Shown here piece after piece: positions 1 through 5,154 of a DNA stretch of 5,154 bases. Position 1 is the stretch's first letter. Each line of letters begins with the position of its first letter. The DNA comes from Phycisphaerae bacterium (lineage in GTDB: Bacteria > Planctomycetota > Phycisphaerae > Sedimentisphaerales > Anaerohalosphaeraceae), in assembly GCA_003567095.1 (NCBI GenBank), contig PXAQ01000079.1:1-5154 (forward strand). The letters run 5' to 3'. The translations under genes were made by a program, and so were the position numbers. The notes beneath the pieces were generated by a model. That model was not told the DNA's origin and did not search any database. It saw only the letters and a list, made by a program, of their open reading frames with translations.

Positions 1-74
1 CATTGGTTAAGGTAAATTGTTGCAGTTTATCGGTCAGTTTGAGTAAGGTAGTCGCATGGGAATTTGTATTTGCA

Positions 75-95
75 GCACGGCCAGGATGGCCGTGC
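75..95 (-). terminator. Perfect hairpin 3' of the E2 gene, possible terminator
   Basis: An 8-bp perfect inverted repeat (GCACGGCC / GGCCGTGC) encloses a 5-nt loop. It starts 12 nt after the TAA stop (108-110) of the minus-strand E2 gene. The position and the GC-rich stem fit a transcription terminator or an mRNA 3'-end stabiliser. No T-run follows the stem in either direction (on the minus strand the sequence continues TGCAAATACAAATT), so it is not a canonical intrinsic terminator. The rest of positions 1-107 shows no gene that I can support. Confidence 0.5.
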
Positions 96-107
96 CACTT
101 CAATCTG

Positions 108-1199
108 TTAAACCAATGTGTCGGGGTGTTCGAGGTGCTTTTTGACGTAGTCCAAAAACTGCGCCGCCTCGGCCCCGTTGACCACCTTGTGATCGACCGA
201 CAGGGTCAGGTTCATCATCTTGCGCACCAGCAGATTGCCGTCGGCCGGCACGACTGTATCGGTAATCGTCCCGACGCCGAGAATGCTCGTCTGGCCCGGC
301 ACGACGATCGGAATAAAGGACTCGATGCCCAGCCCGCCGAGGTTGCTGACGGTGATACAGCCGCCTTCCAAATCGTCCAGCGACAGCTTGCCGCTGCGTG
401 TGCGGGCGATGAGGTCTGTGCAATAGGCGCCAATGTCATAGACGCTTTTGCTGCCGCAGTCGCGTACAATCGGGGCGATCAGCCCGTCATCGGTCGCGAT
501 GGCCAGCCCGAAGTCCAGCGACCGGGCAAGCTGAATATGCTCACCGTCGAGCTGGCCGGTCATAATCGGATAGTGCTTCATGCCGATCGCCAGCCCGCGC
601 AGCAGAAAGTCATTGATCGACAGCTTCACCGGCGCGGTCTTGTTCAGTTTGGCCCGAAGCGCGACCAGCTTTGTCATATCGGCGCGAATGTTCAGATAAA
701 AACACGGGATATTCTGCTTGGACCAGAGCATCTTTTCGGCCACAATCCGCTGCAGCCGATTGAGCGGGATTCGCTGGCCGAAGCTGTATGCGGGCGAGAC
801 CTCGTCAGTGACGTCCTGGGCCAGTGCCGCAGTGGGTCCGTGCCTCTGGGGTGTCATAGCATCCAGCGATGCGTCGGTCTGTCTCGTGTCGTCCACATGC
901 TCAGCAGTCGTCTCGGCCGCCGGGTGCGGGTGTTTGTACGCCGAGACATCCACCGCTTGGTCGGGTTCGCCCAGAATCAAAATCAAGCCGTTGACCGGTA
1001 CAGTCTGGCCGTCTTCGACGAGAATTGCTTTGACGCATCCGGCTGCCGGCGATTCGATCTCCAGCGTCGCCTTGTCGGTTTCCACCTCGAACAGGATAGC
1101 GCCGTGACTGACCTGGTCACCGACGTTGACCCGCGTATTGACAATGGTCCCTTCTTGCATTGTCCGGCCCAGCCGAGGCAGTTTTACTTCTTTAACCAT
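108..1199 (-). CDS. Dihydrolipoamide acyltransferase (E2) of a 2-oxoacid dehydrogenase complex, short form
   Basis: This is the E2 core enzyme, which transfers an acyl group from its own lipoyl arm to CoA in a cytoplasmic pyruvate-, branched-chain- or acetoin-type dehydrogenase complex. Residues 1-78 form a lipoyl domain (start MVKEVKLPRLG; lipoylation site ETDKA, K43). Residues 80-140 are a low-complexity linker rich in A, T, D and H. Residues 141-363 are the trimer-forming CAT-like catalytic domain, with SNLGGLG at 285-291 and DHKVVNGAEAA at 336-346. His337 is present, but the Asp usually found four residues later is Asn341 (codon AAC, 177-179). The peripheral subunit-binding domain that normally sits in the linker is not recognisable, so the protein is 363 residues rather than the usual 400 or more. 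No E1 or E3 gene is adjacent within the window: upstream lies a spacer and the divergent rpmE. The ATG at 1199 opens directly into the lipoyl domain; only a weak GGAA lies about 12 nt before it. The substrate cannot be told from sequence alone. A non-catalytic structural E2-like subunit is the alternative. Confidence 0.93.
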   Translation of the reverse strand: MVKEVKLPRLGRTMQEGTIVNTRVNVGDQVSHGAILFEVETDKATLEIESPAAGCVKAILVEDGQTVPVNGLILILGEPDQAVDVSAYKHPHPAAETTAEHVDDTRQTDASLDAMTPQRHGPTAALAQDVTDEVSPAYSFGQRIPLNRLQRIVAEKMLWSKQNIPCFYLNIRADMTKLVALRAKLNKTAPVKLSINDFLLRGLAIGMKHYPIMTGQLDGEHIQLARSLDFGLAIATDDGLIAPIVRDCGSKSVYDIGAYCTDLIARTRSGKLSLDDLEGGCITVSNLGGLGIESFIPIVVPGQTSILGVGTITDTVVPADGNLLVRKMMNLTLSVDHKVVNGAEAAQFLDYVKKHLEHPDTLV

Positions 1200-1283
1200 C
1201 GTTTCTGCAATTTCCGTTTAATCAAGTTTGCGTCAAGGCATAGCTCTGTCCTGCGCGATGCGTTCAAAATATCAGGCGTCGGC

Positions 1284-1313
1284 ATTTTCACCCTCACGGG
1301 TATACCCTGTCAA
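1284..1313 (-). promoter_or_regulatory. Candidate sigma70-type promoter for the E2 gene
   Basis: On the minus strand a perfect -35 hexamer TTGACA (plus-strand 1308-1313) is followed by an 18-nt spacer and GAAAAT (1284-1289), which matches 4 of 6 positions of TATAAT. Transcription would start near 1277 and give a 5' leader of roughly 78 nt. The spacer contains the palindrome GGGTATACCC, a plausible but unproven operator. The weak -10 keeps confidence modest. Confidence 0.4.
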
Positions 1314-1480
1314 TTTACGGGTTAAAACCAGCCACTTTTGTTCCTATACCCTTTTTTTGTCCCCATAGCAAGTGTTAAAATGGCTCGTATTCCGGATAAC
1401 TCAGAACTGCTTCGCTCGGACCGGCGGGCGCCATTGTGATGTGCATTTTCGCTTTTTCTAAAAAAAGTCTAAAATAAGGG

Positions 1481-1508
1481 TTGCATTTTGGAAATATGGG
1501 GGTACAAT
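1481..1508 (+). promoter_or_regulatory. Sigma70-type promoter for rpmE
   Basis: TTGCAT (1481-1486) and TACAAT (1503-1508) are separated by 16 nt, each one or two mismatches from the consensus -35 and -10 hexamers. The surroundings are strongly AT-rich. The predicted transcription start near 1514-1516 leaves a leader of about 35 nt before the rpmE ATG, a normal length. Confidence 0.55.
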
Positions 1509-1539
1509 AAGGAACTTTCGTTTATCAGGAAAAAAGACC

Positions 1540-1543
1540 GGAG
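1540..1543 (+). promoter_or_regulatory. Ribosome binding site of rpmE
   Basis: GGAG lies 6 nt before the ATG at 1550. A TTG at 1544, in the same frame, directly abuts this motif and would be too close to it, so the Shine-Dalgarno decides the start in favour of ATG 1550. It is the clearest ribosome binding site in the window. Confidence 0.7.
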
Positions 1544-1549
1544 TTGTAT

Positions 1550-1774
1550 ATGAAAAAAGATATTCATCCAAAATATGATACCGTGAAGGTTCGCTGCGGG
1601 TGCGGCAACTCGTTTGAGACGCGCAGCACCGCCAAAGAGATTCATGCGGAAATCTGCTCGATGTGTCACCCGTTCTTTACGGGCAAGCAGAAGTTTGTCG
1701 ATACGGCAGGTCGCATTGAGCGGTTTCAGAAAAAATTCAAAGAGGGCTACAGCTTCCAGAAAAAGCAAAAGTAG
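1550..1774 (+). CDS. rpmE: 50S ribosomal protein bL31, zinc-binding (C+) type
   Basis: This is a 74-residue large-subunit ribosomal protein, near the usual 66-75 residues of the family; bL31 helps form an intersubunit bridge near the central protuberance. It opens with MKKDIHPKY, the family's typical N-terminus. The four zinc-ligand cysteines of the C+ form are all present as a CxC (C16, C18) and a CxxC (C36, C39). The conserved [16 protein letters not shown] segment follows at 40-55, then a basic tail ending in KKQK. The ATG at 1550 is preferred over TTG 1544 because of the GGAG at 1540-1543. It has its own promoter and is followed by a probable terminator at 1800-1851 and then prfA, an order seen in many bacteria. 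The cysteine-containing form is usually the zinc-replete version; no cysteine-free paralogue lies in this window. Confidence 0.97.
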   Translation: MKKDIHPKYDTVKVRCGCGNSFETRSTAKEIHAEICSMCHPFFTGKQKFVDTAGRIERFQKKFKEGYSFQKKQK

Positions 1775-1799
1775 CTTTTATATCCAAAGTTTACAACAT

Positions 1800-1851
1800 G
1801 CGCTGTTTGTCTTGGCCTGACGGGGTTAAGGATTGGCAGCGTATTTTTTTT
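1800..1851 (+). terminator. Probable intrinsic terminator or attenuator between rpmE and prfA
   Basis: An outer stem pairs GCGCTG (1800-1805) with CAGCGT (1837-1842, one G-U pair). Inside it a second stem pairs 1811-1817 with 1824-1830 (7 bp, including two G-U pairs) around a 6-nt loop. The outer stem runs straight into a tract of eight T residues (1844-1851). The T-run directly after the stem is typical of rho-independent termination of rpmE transcripts. The interrupted stem suggests it may be leaky, allowing some read-through into prfA. Confidence 0.5.
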
Positions 1852-1895
1852 GTCTATATCGGGTCATTTTGCGTGTGCCGGACTGCTTTTTTGCG

Positions 1896-1901
1896 TATAA
1901 A
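1896..1901 (+). promoter_or_regulatory. Candidate -10 element upstream of prfA
   Basis: TATAAA lies just upstream of prfA in an AT-rich spacer after the rpmE terminator. No good -35 sits at 16-18 nt; the nearest resemblance is TTGCGT at 1869-1874, with an over-long 21-nt spacer. If it is used, transcription would start near 1908. That leaves almost no leader for an ATG at 1916 but about 32 nt for an ATG at 1940. Confidence 0.25.
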
Positions 1902-1939
1902 GAGCATCGAATGCAATGTTAAACCCAATGGATAAGCCT

Positions 1940-3037
1940 ATGGCGACACATGTTCAAAACCAAAAAGGGCTGACCGATAAGCTTGAAGAGCTGGACGCAA
2001 AATGTCTTGAAATAGCTCGGCAGCTCGAAGATCCCGCCATTGGTTCGGATCCGACCAAGCTGATCGCCCTGAGCCGGGAGCAGAGCAAACTGATGGCGGT
2101 GGTCGGCAAGTATCGCCGGTACAAGGACTGTCTGCACCAGCTTGCCCAGGCCCGCGACATGATGGCCGAATCGGGCAGCGATCTTGAGCTGAAAGAAATG
2201 GCCGCCCAAGAGGCCGACGAGCTGGCCGCACAGGCCGAGTCGCTGATGGAAGAGATCAAGGACACGCTCGTGATGGCCGACGATACGGCGATCGATTCGG
2301 TGATTCTCGAAATCCGTCCCGGCACCGGCGGTGATGAGGCGGCGCTGTTTGCCCGCGATCTGTATATGATGTATACGCGGTACGCCGAAAAGCAGGGCTG
2401 GAAGATCGACGTGATGGAGTTTTCCGGTACCGAGATGGGCGGGCTCAAAGAGGTTATCATGAACGTCAAGGGCTCCGGCGCCTGGGCGCATCTGGGCTAT
2501 GAAGGCGGCGGCCATCGTGTCCAGCGCGTCCCGGAGACTGAGTCGCAGGGGCGGGTGCACACATCGGCGGCCACGGTTGCGGTGCTGCCAGAGGCCGAGG
2601 AGGTCGATGTCGAGATCAATCCCGACGACATTATTGAAAACGTATCGTGCGCCGGCGGGCCGGGCGGACAGAATGTCAACAAGGTCGCCAGCGCGATTCG
2701 GCTGGAACATATACCGACAGGTATCGTCGTCAGTATGCGTGATGAGCGAAGCCAGCACAAAAACCGCGCCAAGGCGTACCGAATTCTGCGCAGCCGGCTG
2801 CACGAGCATCACAAACAAAAGGCCGACGCCGAACGCTCCAGCGCCCGCAAGACGATGATCGGCTCCGGCGACCGCTCACAGCGCATCCGCACGTATAACT
2901 TCCCGCAGAACCGCCTGACTGACCATCGCATCAATCTTTCGCTGTACAGCCTCGACAAGGTCATGATGGGCGAGCTGGACGAGTTGATCCAGGCCCTGCA
3001 GGTCCACGACAAGCAGCAGCGGCTGGCGAACCTCTAA
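1940..3037 (+). CDS. prfA: Peptide chain release factor 1 (RF1)
   Basis: RF1 recognises UAA and UAG in the ribosomal A site and triggers hydrolysis of peptidyl-tRNA. From the ATG at 1940 the protein has 365 residues, normal for the family. An N-terminal helical domain covers roughly 1-110, followed by the class-I RF signature GTGGDEAA at 128-135. The stop-codon reading tripeptide PxT of RF1 appears as PET at 198-200 within [16 protein letters not shown]2 would have SPF. The catalytic GGQ is at 242-244 in [11 protein letters not shown], and the conserved GSGDRS and [15 protein letters not shown] follow. Three in-frame ATGs (1916, 1928, 1940) compete and none has a strong ribosome binding site. 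I prefer 1940 because family members usually reach the KLEEL helix within a few residues of the start, and because the candidate -10 would leave 1916 nearly leaderless. It follows rpmE. The gene often found next, prmC, which methylates the GGQ glutamine, is not here. Confidence 0.96.
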   Translation: MATHVQNQKGLTDKLEELDAKCLEIARQLEDPAIGSDPTKLIALSREQSKLMAVVGKYRRYKDCLHQLAQARDMMAESGSDLELKEMAAQEADELAAQAESLMEEIKDTLVMADDTAIDSVILEIRPGTGGDEAALFARDLYMMYTRYAEKQGWKIDVMEFSGTEMGGLKEVIMNVKGSGAWAHLGYEGGGHRVQRVPETESQGRVHTSAATVAVLPEAEEVDVEINPDDIIENVSCAGGPGGQNVNKVASAIRLEHIPTGIVVSMRDERSQHKNRAKAYRILRSRLHEHHKQKADAERSSARKTMIGSGDRSQRIRTYNFPQNRLTDHRINLSLYSLDKVMMGELDELIQALQVHDKQQRLANL

Positions 3038-3052
3038 ATTGATCATTGACGC

Positions 3053-4159
3053 ATGATTATTGTTGTGACAGGACTGGTGGGGGTGGACAAGAAGCCGTAT
3101 TTGGCCGACGTGTGCCGGACGGCCAAAGAACGCGGGCAGGACGTGCTGCTGTGCAATGTCGGGCAGATGATGTACGCCGAGGCCCCGAACATTGCCCCGG
3201 GGCGCATCCTTGATATCTCTGTCCAGCGGCTGCATTCGCTGCGTCGAAGCGTCTTTAAGGACATCATCGCCAAGGCTGAAAGCCGCCGCCACGAACACAT
3301 CATCGTCAACACGCACGCGACCTTCCGCTGGCGGCATGGGTTGTTTCCGGCGTTTGATTTTTACCAGATGCGCCAGCTCAACCCCGATCTGTTTATCTGT
3401 ATGGTCGACGGCGTTGAGCCGCTTCACCTGCGGCTGATGCGCGAGCACCAGATCCGCCACACGCTTAAAGACCTGATCGTCTGGCGCGAGGAAGAGACGC
3501 TGGCGACCCAATTGATGCAGCAGGGCACCAGCGCTGAGGCGCCGTTTTATGTTCTGGCCCGCGGCGTCGAGACAAGTACGGCCGAGACGTTTTATCAGGT
3601 GGCCTTTGAGCCGGGACGCAAAAAGGCGTACCTGAGCTTTCCGATGACCCATGTCGCGGGGATGCCGGAGGTGATCGCGGCGATTGAGCGGTTTCGTGCC
3701 GTGGCCAAGCCGGTGCTGACCTGTTTTGACCCCGGCGATCTTGAAGAGGCCTATCTGCCGTATTACGCCGCCCGGGCCGCTGCCCTGGGACAGCGGCAGA
3801 TTGAGATGCAGGTGCTGGGCGAGACCATTGGCCTGGACACCGACGAAGTGCGCCAGATCGAGCCGGACATCAACAGCCAGATCTACGCCCGTGATTTTGC
3901 CCTGATCGACCAGTCGGATATGATCATCAGCTTTATTCCCGAGCTGCCCGACGGCCGCCCGGCTCTGTCCAGCGGCGTCGAACGCGAGCTCCAGCACGCC
4001 CACGAAGCGGCCAAACAGGTCTATGTCATCTGGATGCCCCAGACCGAACCGTCGGTCTTTATCACCCAGACCGCCAACGAAGTCTTCCGCAGCCCCGAAG
4101 CGGCCATGGCCTATTTCCGCAGCCGATACGCCTACAAAAGCGACCTGCTGTTCGAGTAG
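3053..4159 (+). CDS. Fusion: archaeal adenylate kinase-like P-loop domain plus nucleoside 2-deoxyribosyltransferase/DNPH1-like domain
   Basis: A 368-residue soluble protein with two apparent halves and no signal peptide. Residues 1-185 look like an archaeal-type adenylate kinase: an N-terminal strand and P-loop (MIIVVTGLVGVDKK), then a second strand with VNTHATFRWRHGLFPAF at 85-101 and the helix-strand LNPDLFICMVDG at 109-120. The P-loop is degenerate: canonical GxxGxGK(S/T) reads GLVGVDKK at 7-14, so the last Gly is Asp12 and the Ser/Thr is Lys14. Residues 190-368 resemble nucleoside 2-deoxyribosyltransferases and the deoxynucleotide N-glycosidase DNPH1: YLSFPMTH at 193-200, RDFALIDQSDMII at 280-292, and SSGVERELQHA at 306-316, where Glu312 aligns with the family's nucleophile. 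A nucleobase- or nucleotide-processing role in the cytoplasm is inferred; substrate and direction are unknown. The ATG is 15 nt after the prfA stop and an in-frame TGA at 3047-3049 forbids an earlier start, so co-transcription with prfA is likely. No ribosome binding site is visible. Motif alignment is by eye. Confidence 0.85.
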   Translation: MIIVVTGLVGVDKKPYLADVCRTAKERGQDVLLCNVGQMMYAEAPNIAPGRILDISVQRLHSLRRSVFKDIIAKAESRRHEHIIVNTHATFRWRHGLFPAFDFYQMRQLNPDLFICMVDGVEPLHLRLMREHQIRHTLKDLIVWREEETLATQLMQQGTSAEAPFYVLARGVETSTAETFYQVAFEPGRKKAYLSFPMTHVAGMPEVIAAIERFRAVAKPVLTCFDPGDLEEAYLPYYAARAAALGQRQIEMQVLGETIGLDTDEVRQIEPDINSQIYARDFALIDQSDMIISFIPELPDGRPALSSGVERELQHAHEAAKQVYVIWMPQTEPSVFITQTANEVFRSPEAAMAYFRSRYAYKSDLLFE

Positions 4160-4206
4160 TTTTCAAAACGCGGCTTTGTGGGTTAGTGCCTGTCGCTATC
4201 TGTCAG

Positions 4207-5154
4207 CTATTGGGGTTTTTGGAATCGGAGCTTGGTTTCCTGCATCAGGCTGTAGAGCACCGGAACCACCAGGATGGTCAGGATTTCGATGATCATGCCG
4301 CCGAAGACGGGGATGGCCATCGGAATCATGATATCCGAGCCGCGGCCGGTGGAGGTCAGCACCGGCAGCAGTGCCAGGATCGTCGTCGCGGTGGTCATTA
4401 GCGCCGGGCGCACGCGCCGCTGGGCGGCAGCGATGACCAGCTCACGAATCGCCTGGCGGTCGGCCGGTTTTTGTCCTTCAAATTTCTGTGATATGTATGT
4501 GGACATCACCACACCGTCGTCCGAGGCGATGCCGAACAGCGCCAGAAAGCCGACCCATATCGCCACGCTGAGATTGATCGGATGGATGTTGAACAGGTCC
4601 CGCAGATTCTCGCCAAACAGGTTCACGTTCAAAAACCACTCCTGCCCGTAAAACCACAGCATCAAGAATCCGCCTGACCAGGCCACCAAGATACCCGAAA
4701 ACACCATCAGCGTCACCAGCACCGAGCCGAACTTCATATACAGAATCAGAAAGATCAGCAGCAGCGCCACCGGAACGACGATCATCAGCGTCCGCTGGGC
4801 GCGAAGCTGATGCTGATAATTCCCGGCGAATTCATAGCTGACCCCCGCCGGGATGACCAGCCGTCCGGCCTCTATTTCTTCTTGCAACACAGCCTGGGCG
4901 TTCTCGACAACATCCACTTCGGCCCAGTCGCCCAGCTTGTCGAACACGACATAGCTGACCAGCGCGGTATCTTCGCTTTTGATGTTCATCGGGCCGCGGA
5001 CATAGCGGATGTCGGCCAGCTCGACCAGCGGAATCTGCACGCCGCCGTCGCCGGGCACGAGAATGCGCTGCAAGGCCTCAATCGAATCCCGCAGCTCGCG
5101 CATATAGCGCACGCGCACCGGATACCGCTCTCTGCCCTCGACCGTCGTGGTCAG
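4207..5154 (-). CDS. CusA/CzcA-family heavy-metal efflux RND transporter, C-terminal part (5' end beyond window)
   Basis: This is the inner-membrane proton-driven pump of a tripartite heavy-metal (copper/silver or cobalt/zinc/cadmium type) exporter. Only the last 315 residues are present, against about 1,030-1,050 for the whole family protein. The frame is open to the right edge and its first residues, TTTVEGRERYPVRVRY, match the porter domain, so the internal GTG at 5118 is not a start. Residues 1-120 belong to the periplasmic porter region. Transmembrane helices are visible near 122-139, 147-168, 193-219, 249-267 and 276-302, the last five of the usual twelve. The helix near 193-219 carries GIASDDGVV (209-217); Asp212 aligns with the TM glutamate of CusA's GVAAEFGVV, a suggested proton-relay position. 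The loop at 169-192 is longer than in E. coli CusA. The metal cannot be assigned because the N-terminal two-thirds are missing. It converges on the fusion gene with 47 nt between stops and no clear terminator. Partner membrane-fusion and outer-membrane genes are not in view. Confidence 0.94.
   Translation of the reverse strand: MTTTVEGRERYPVRVRYMRELRDSIEALQRILVPGDGGVQIPLVELADIRYVRGPMNIKSEDTALVSYVVFDKLGDWAEVDVVENAQAVLQEEIEAGRLVIPAGVSYEFAGNYQHQLRAQRTLMIVVPVALLLIFLILYMKFGSVLVTLMVFSGILVAWSGGFLMLWFYGQEWFLNVNLFGENLRDLFNIHPINLSVAIWVGFLALFGIASDDGVVMSTYISQKFEGQKPADRQAIRELVIAAAQRRVRPALMTTATTILALLPVLTSTGRGSDIMIPMAIPVFGGMIIEILTILVVPVLYSLMQETKLRFQKPQ

Larger units (their letters stand above)
1200..1549. 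other. Divergent AT-rich intergenic region between the E2 gene and rpmE
   Basis: About 350 bases without a supportable protein gene. The region holds a candidate minus-strand promoter for E2 (1284-1313), a 10-bp perfect palindrome GGGTATACCC (1298-1307), two copies of TATACCCT (1301-1308 and 1345-1352), a T-run (1352-1358) with no stem before it, a GC-richer islet (1381-1440) with tiny open frames on both strands, and the rpmE promoter and ribosome binding site (1481-1543). I see no tRNA, riboswitch or repeat array. Confidence 0.7.

Noticed and set aside
3..1325. A 440-codon open frame on the plus strand, longer than the E2 gene it overlaps
   Set aside because: It is antisense to a clear E2 acyltransferase with lipoyl and catalytic motifs, and its translation is a Arg/Gln/Asp/His-rich string with no domain I recognise. 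Long antisense frames are expected opposite GC-rich codon use.
1345..1358. T-run at 1352-1358 as a terminator
   Set aside because: No inverted repeat precedes it on the plus strand and no plus-strand gene lies upstream to be terminated.
1469..1768. A 99-codon minus-strand frame opposite rpmE
   Set aside because: It covers the bL31 gene, its ribosome binding site and its promoter in antisense and has no family features.
1916..1939. Extension of prfA to the ATG at 1916 (373 residues)
   Set aside because: Possible, but it adds eight residues not expected for RF1, lacks a ribosome binding site, and would be nearly leaderless if TATAAA at 1896 is the -10. Kept only as an alternative.
1919..2818. 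A 299-codon open frame on the minus strand opposite prfA
   Set aside because: RF1 motifs ([14 protein letters not shown]) are certain on the plus strand; the antisense translation has no recognisable motif.
2876..4003. A 375-codon open frame on the minus strand opposite the fusion gene
   Set aside because: The plus strand carries recognisable family motifs in an operon-like position after prfA; the minus translation shows none and also overlaps the 3' end of prfA.
4160..4206. Bidirectional terminator between the convergent fusion and RND genes
   Set aside because: GTTTTCAAAAC near 4159 leaves no workable loop and other pairings are only 3-4 bp; no hairpin with a T-run could be supported.
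5107..5118. GTG at 5118 as the start of a separate short RND gene
   Set aside because: The frame stays open to the window edge and the upstream 12 codons continue the conserved porter-domain sequence, so the gene simply extends beyond the window.

Overview
This window comes from a bacterial chromosome with moderately high GC in its genes and AT-rich spacers. The CusA/CzcA-type RND pump points to a Gram-negative cell envelope. The weak or absent Shine-Dalgarno sequences in front of most genes, and the style of the release factor and E2 proteins, fit something like a planctomycete (possibly Phycisphaerae-type). That placement is a low-confidence inference, because no rRNA or taxon-specific marker is present.

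Layout. (1) Positions 1-107 are non-coding and hold a perfect 8-bp hairpin just past the end of the first gene. (2) Positions 108-1199, minus strand: a short E2 (lipoyl-dependent acyltransferase) of a 2-oxoacid dehydrogenase complex. It has one lipoyl domain, no recognisable E1/E3-binding domain, and Asn in place of the usual Asp of the HxxxDG motif. (3) Positions 1200-1549: an AT-rich divergent spacer with a candidate promoter for each flanking gene and a small GC-rich islet. (4) Positions 1550-1774, plus: zinc-type ribosomal protein bL31 (rpmE), with a good promoter and ribosome binding site, followed by a probable terminator. (5) Positions 1940-3037, plus: peptide chain release factor 1 (prfA). 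(6) Positions 3053-4159, plus, only 15 nt after prfA: an apparent two-domain fusion. Its N-terminal half resembles archaeal-type adenylate kinase but has a degenerate P-loop; its C-terminal half resembles nucleoside 2-deoxyribosyltransferase/DNPH1 and keeps the predicted catalytic Glu. (7) Positions 4207-5154, minus, running off the right edge: the C-terminal 315 residues of a heavy-metal RND efflux pump, convergent with the fusion gene.

How they work together. rpmE and prfA are translation genes that are often neighbours in bacteria. The usual next gene, the release-factor methyltransferase prmC, is absent here, and the fusion gene sits in its place. The E2 and RND genes on the minus strand look like separate transcription units. 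The most unusual object is the kinase-like/deoxyribosyltransferase-like fusion. I see no phage, transposon, CRISPR, tRNA or rRNA sequence.
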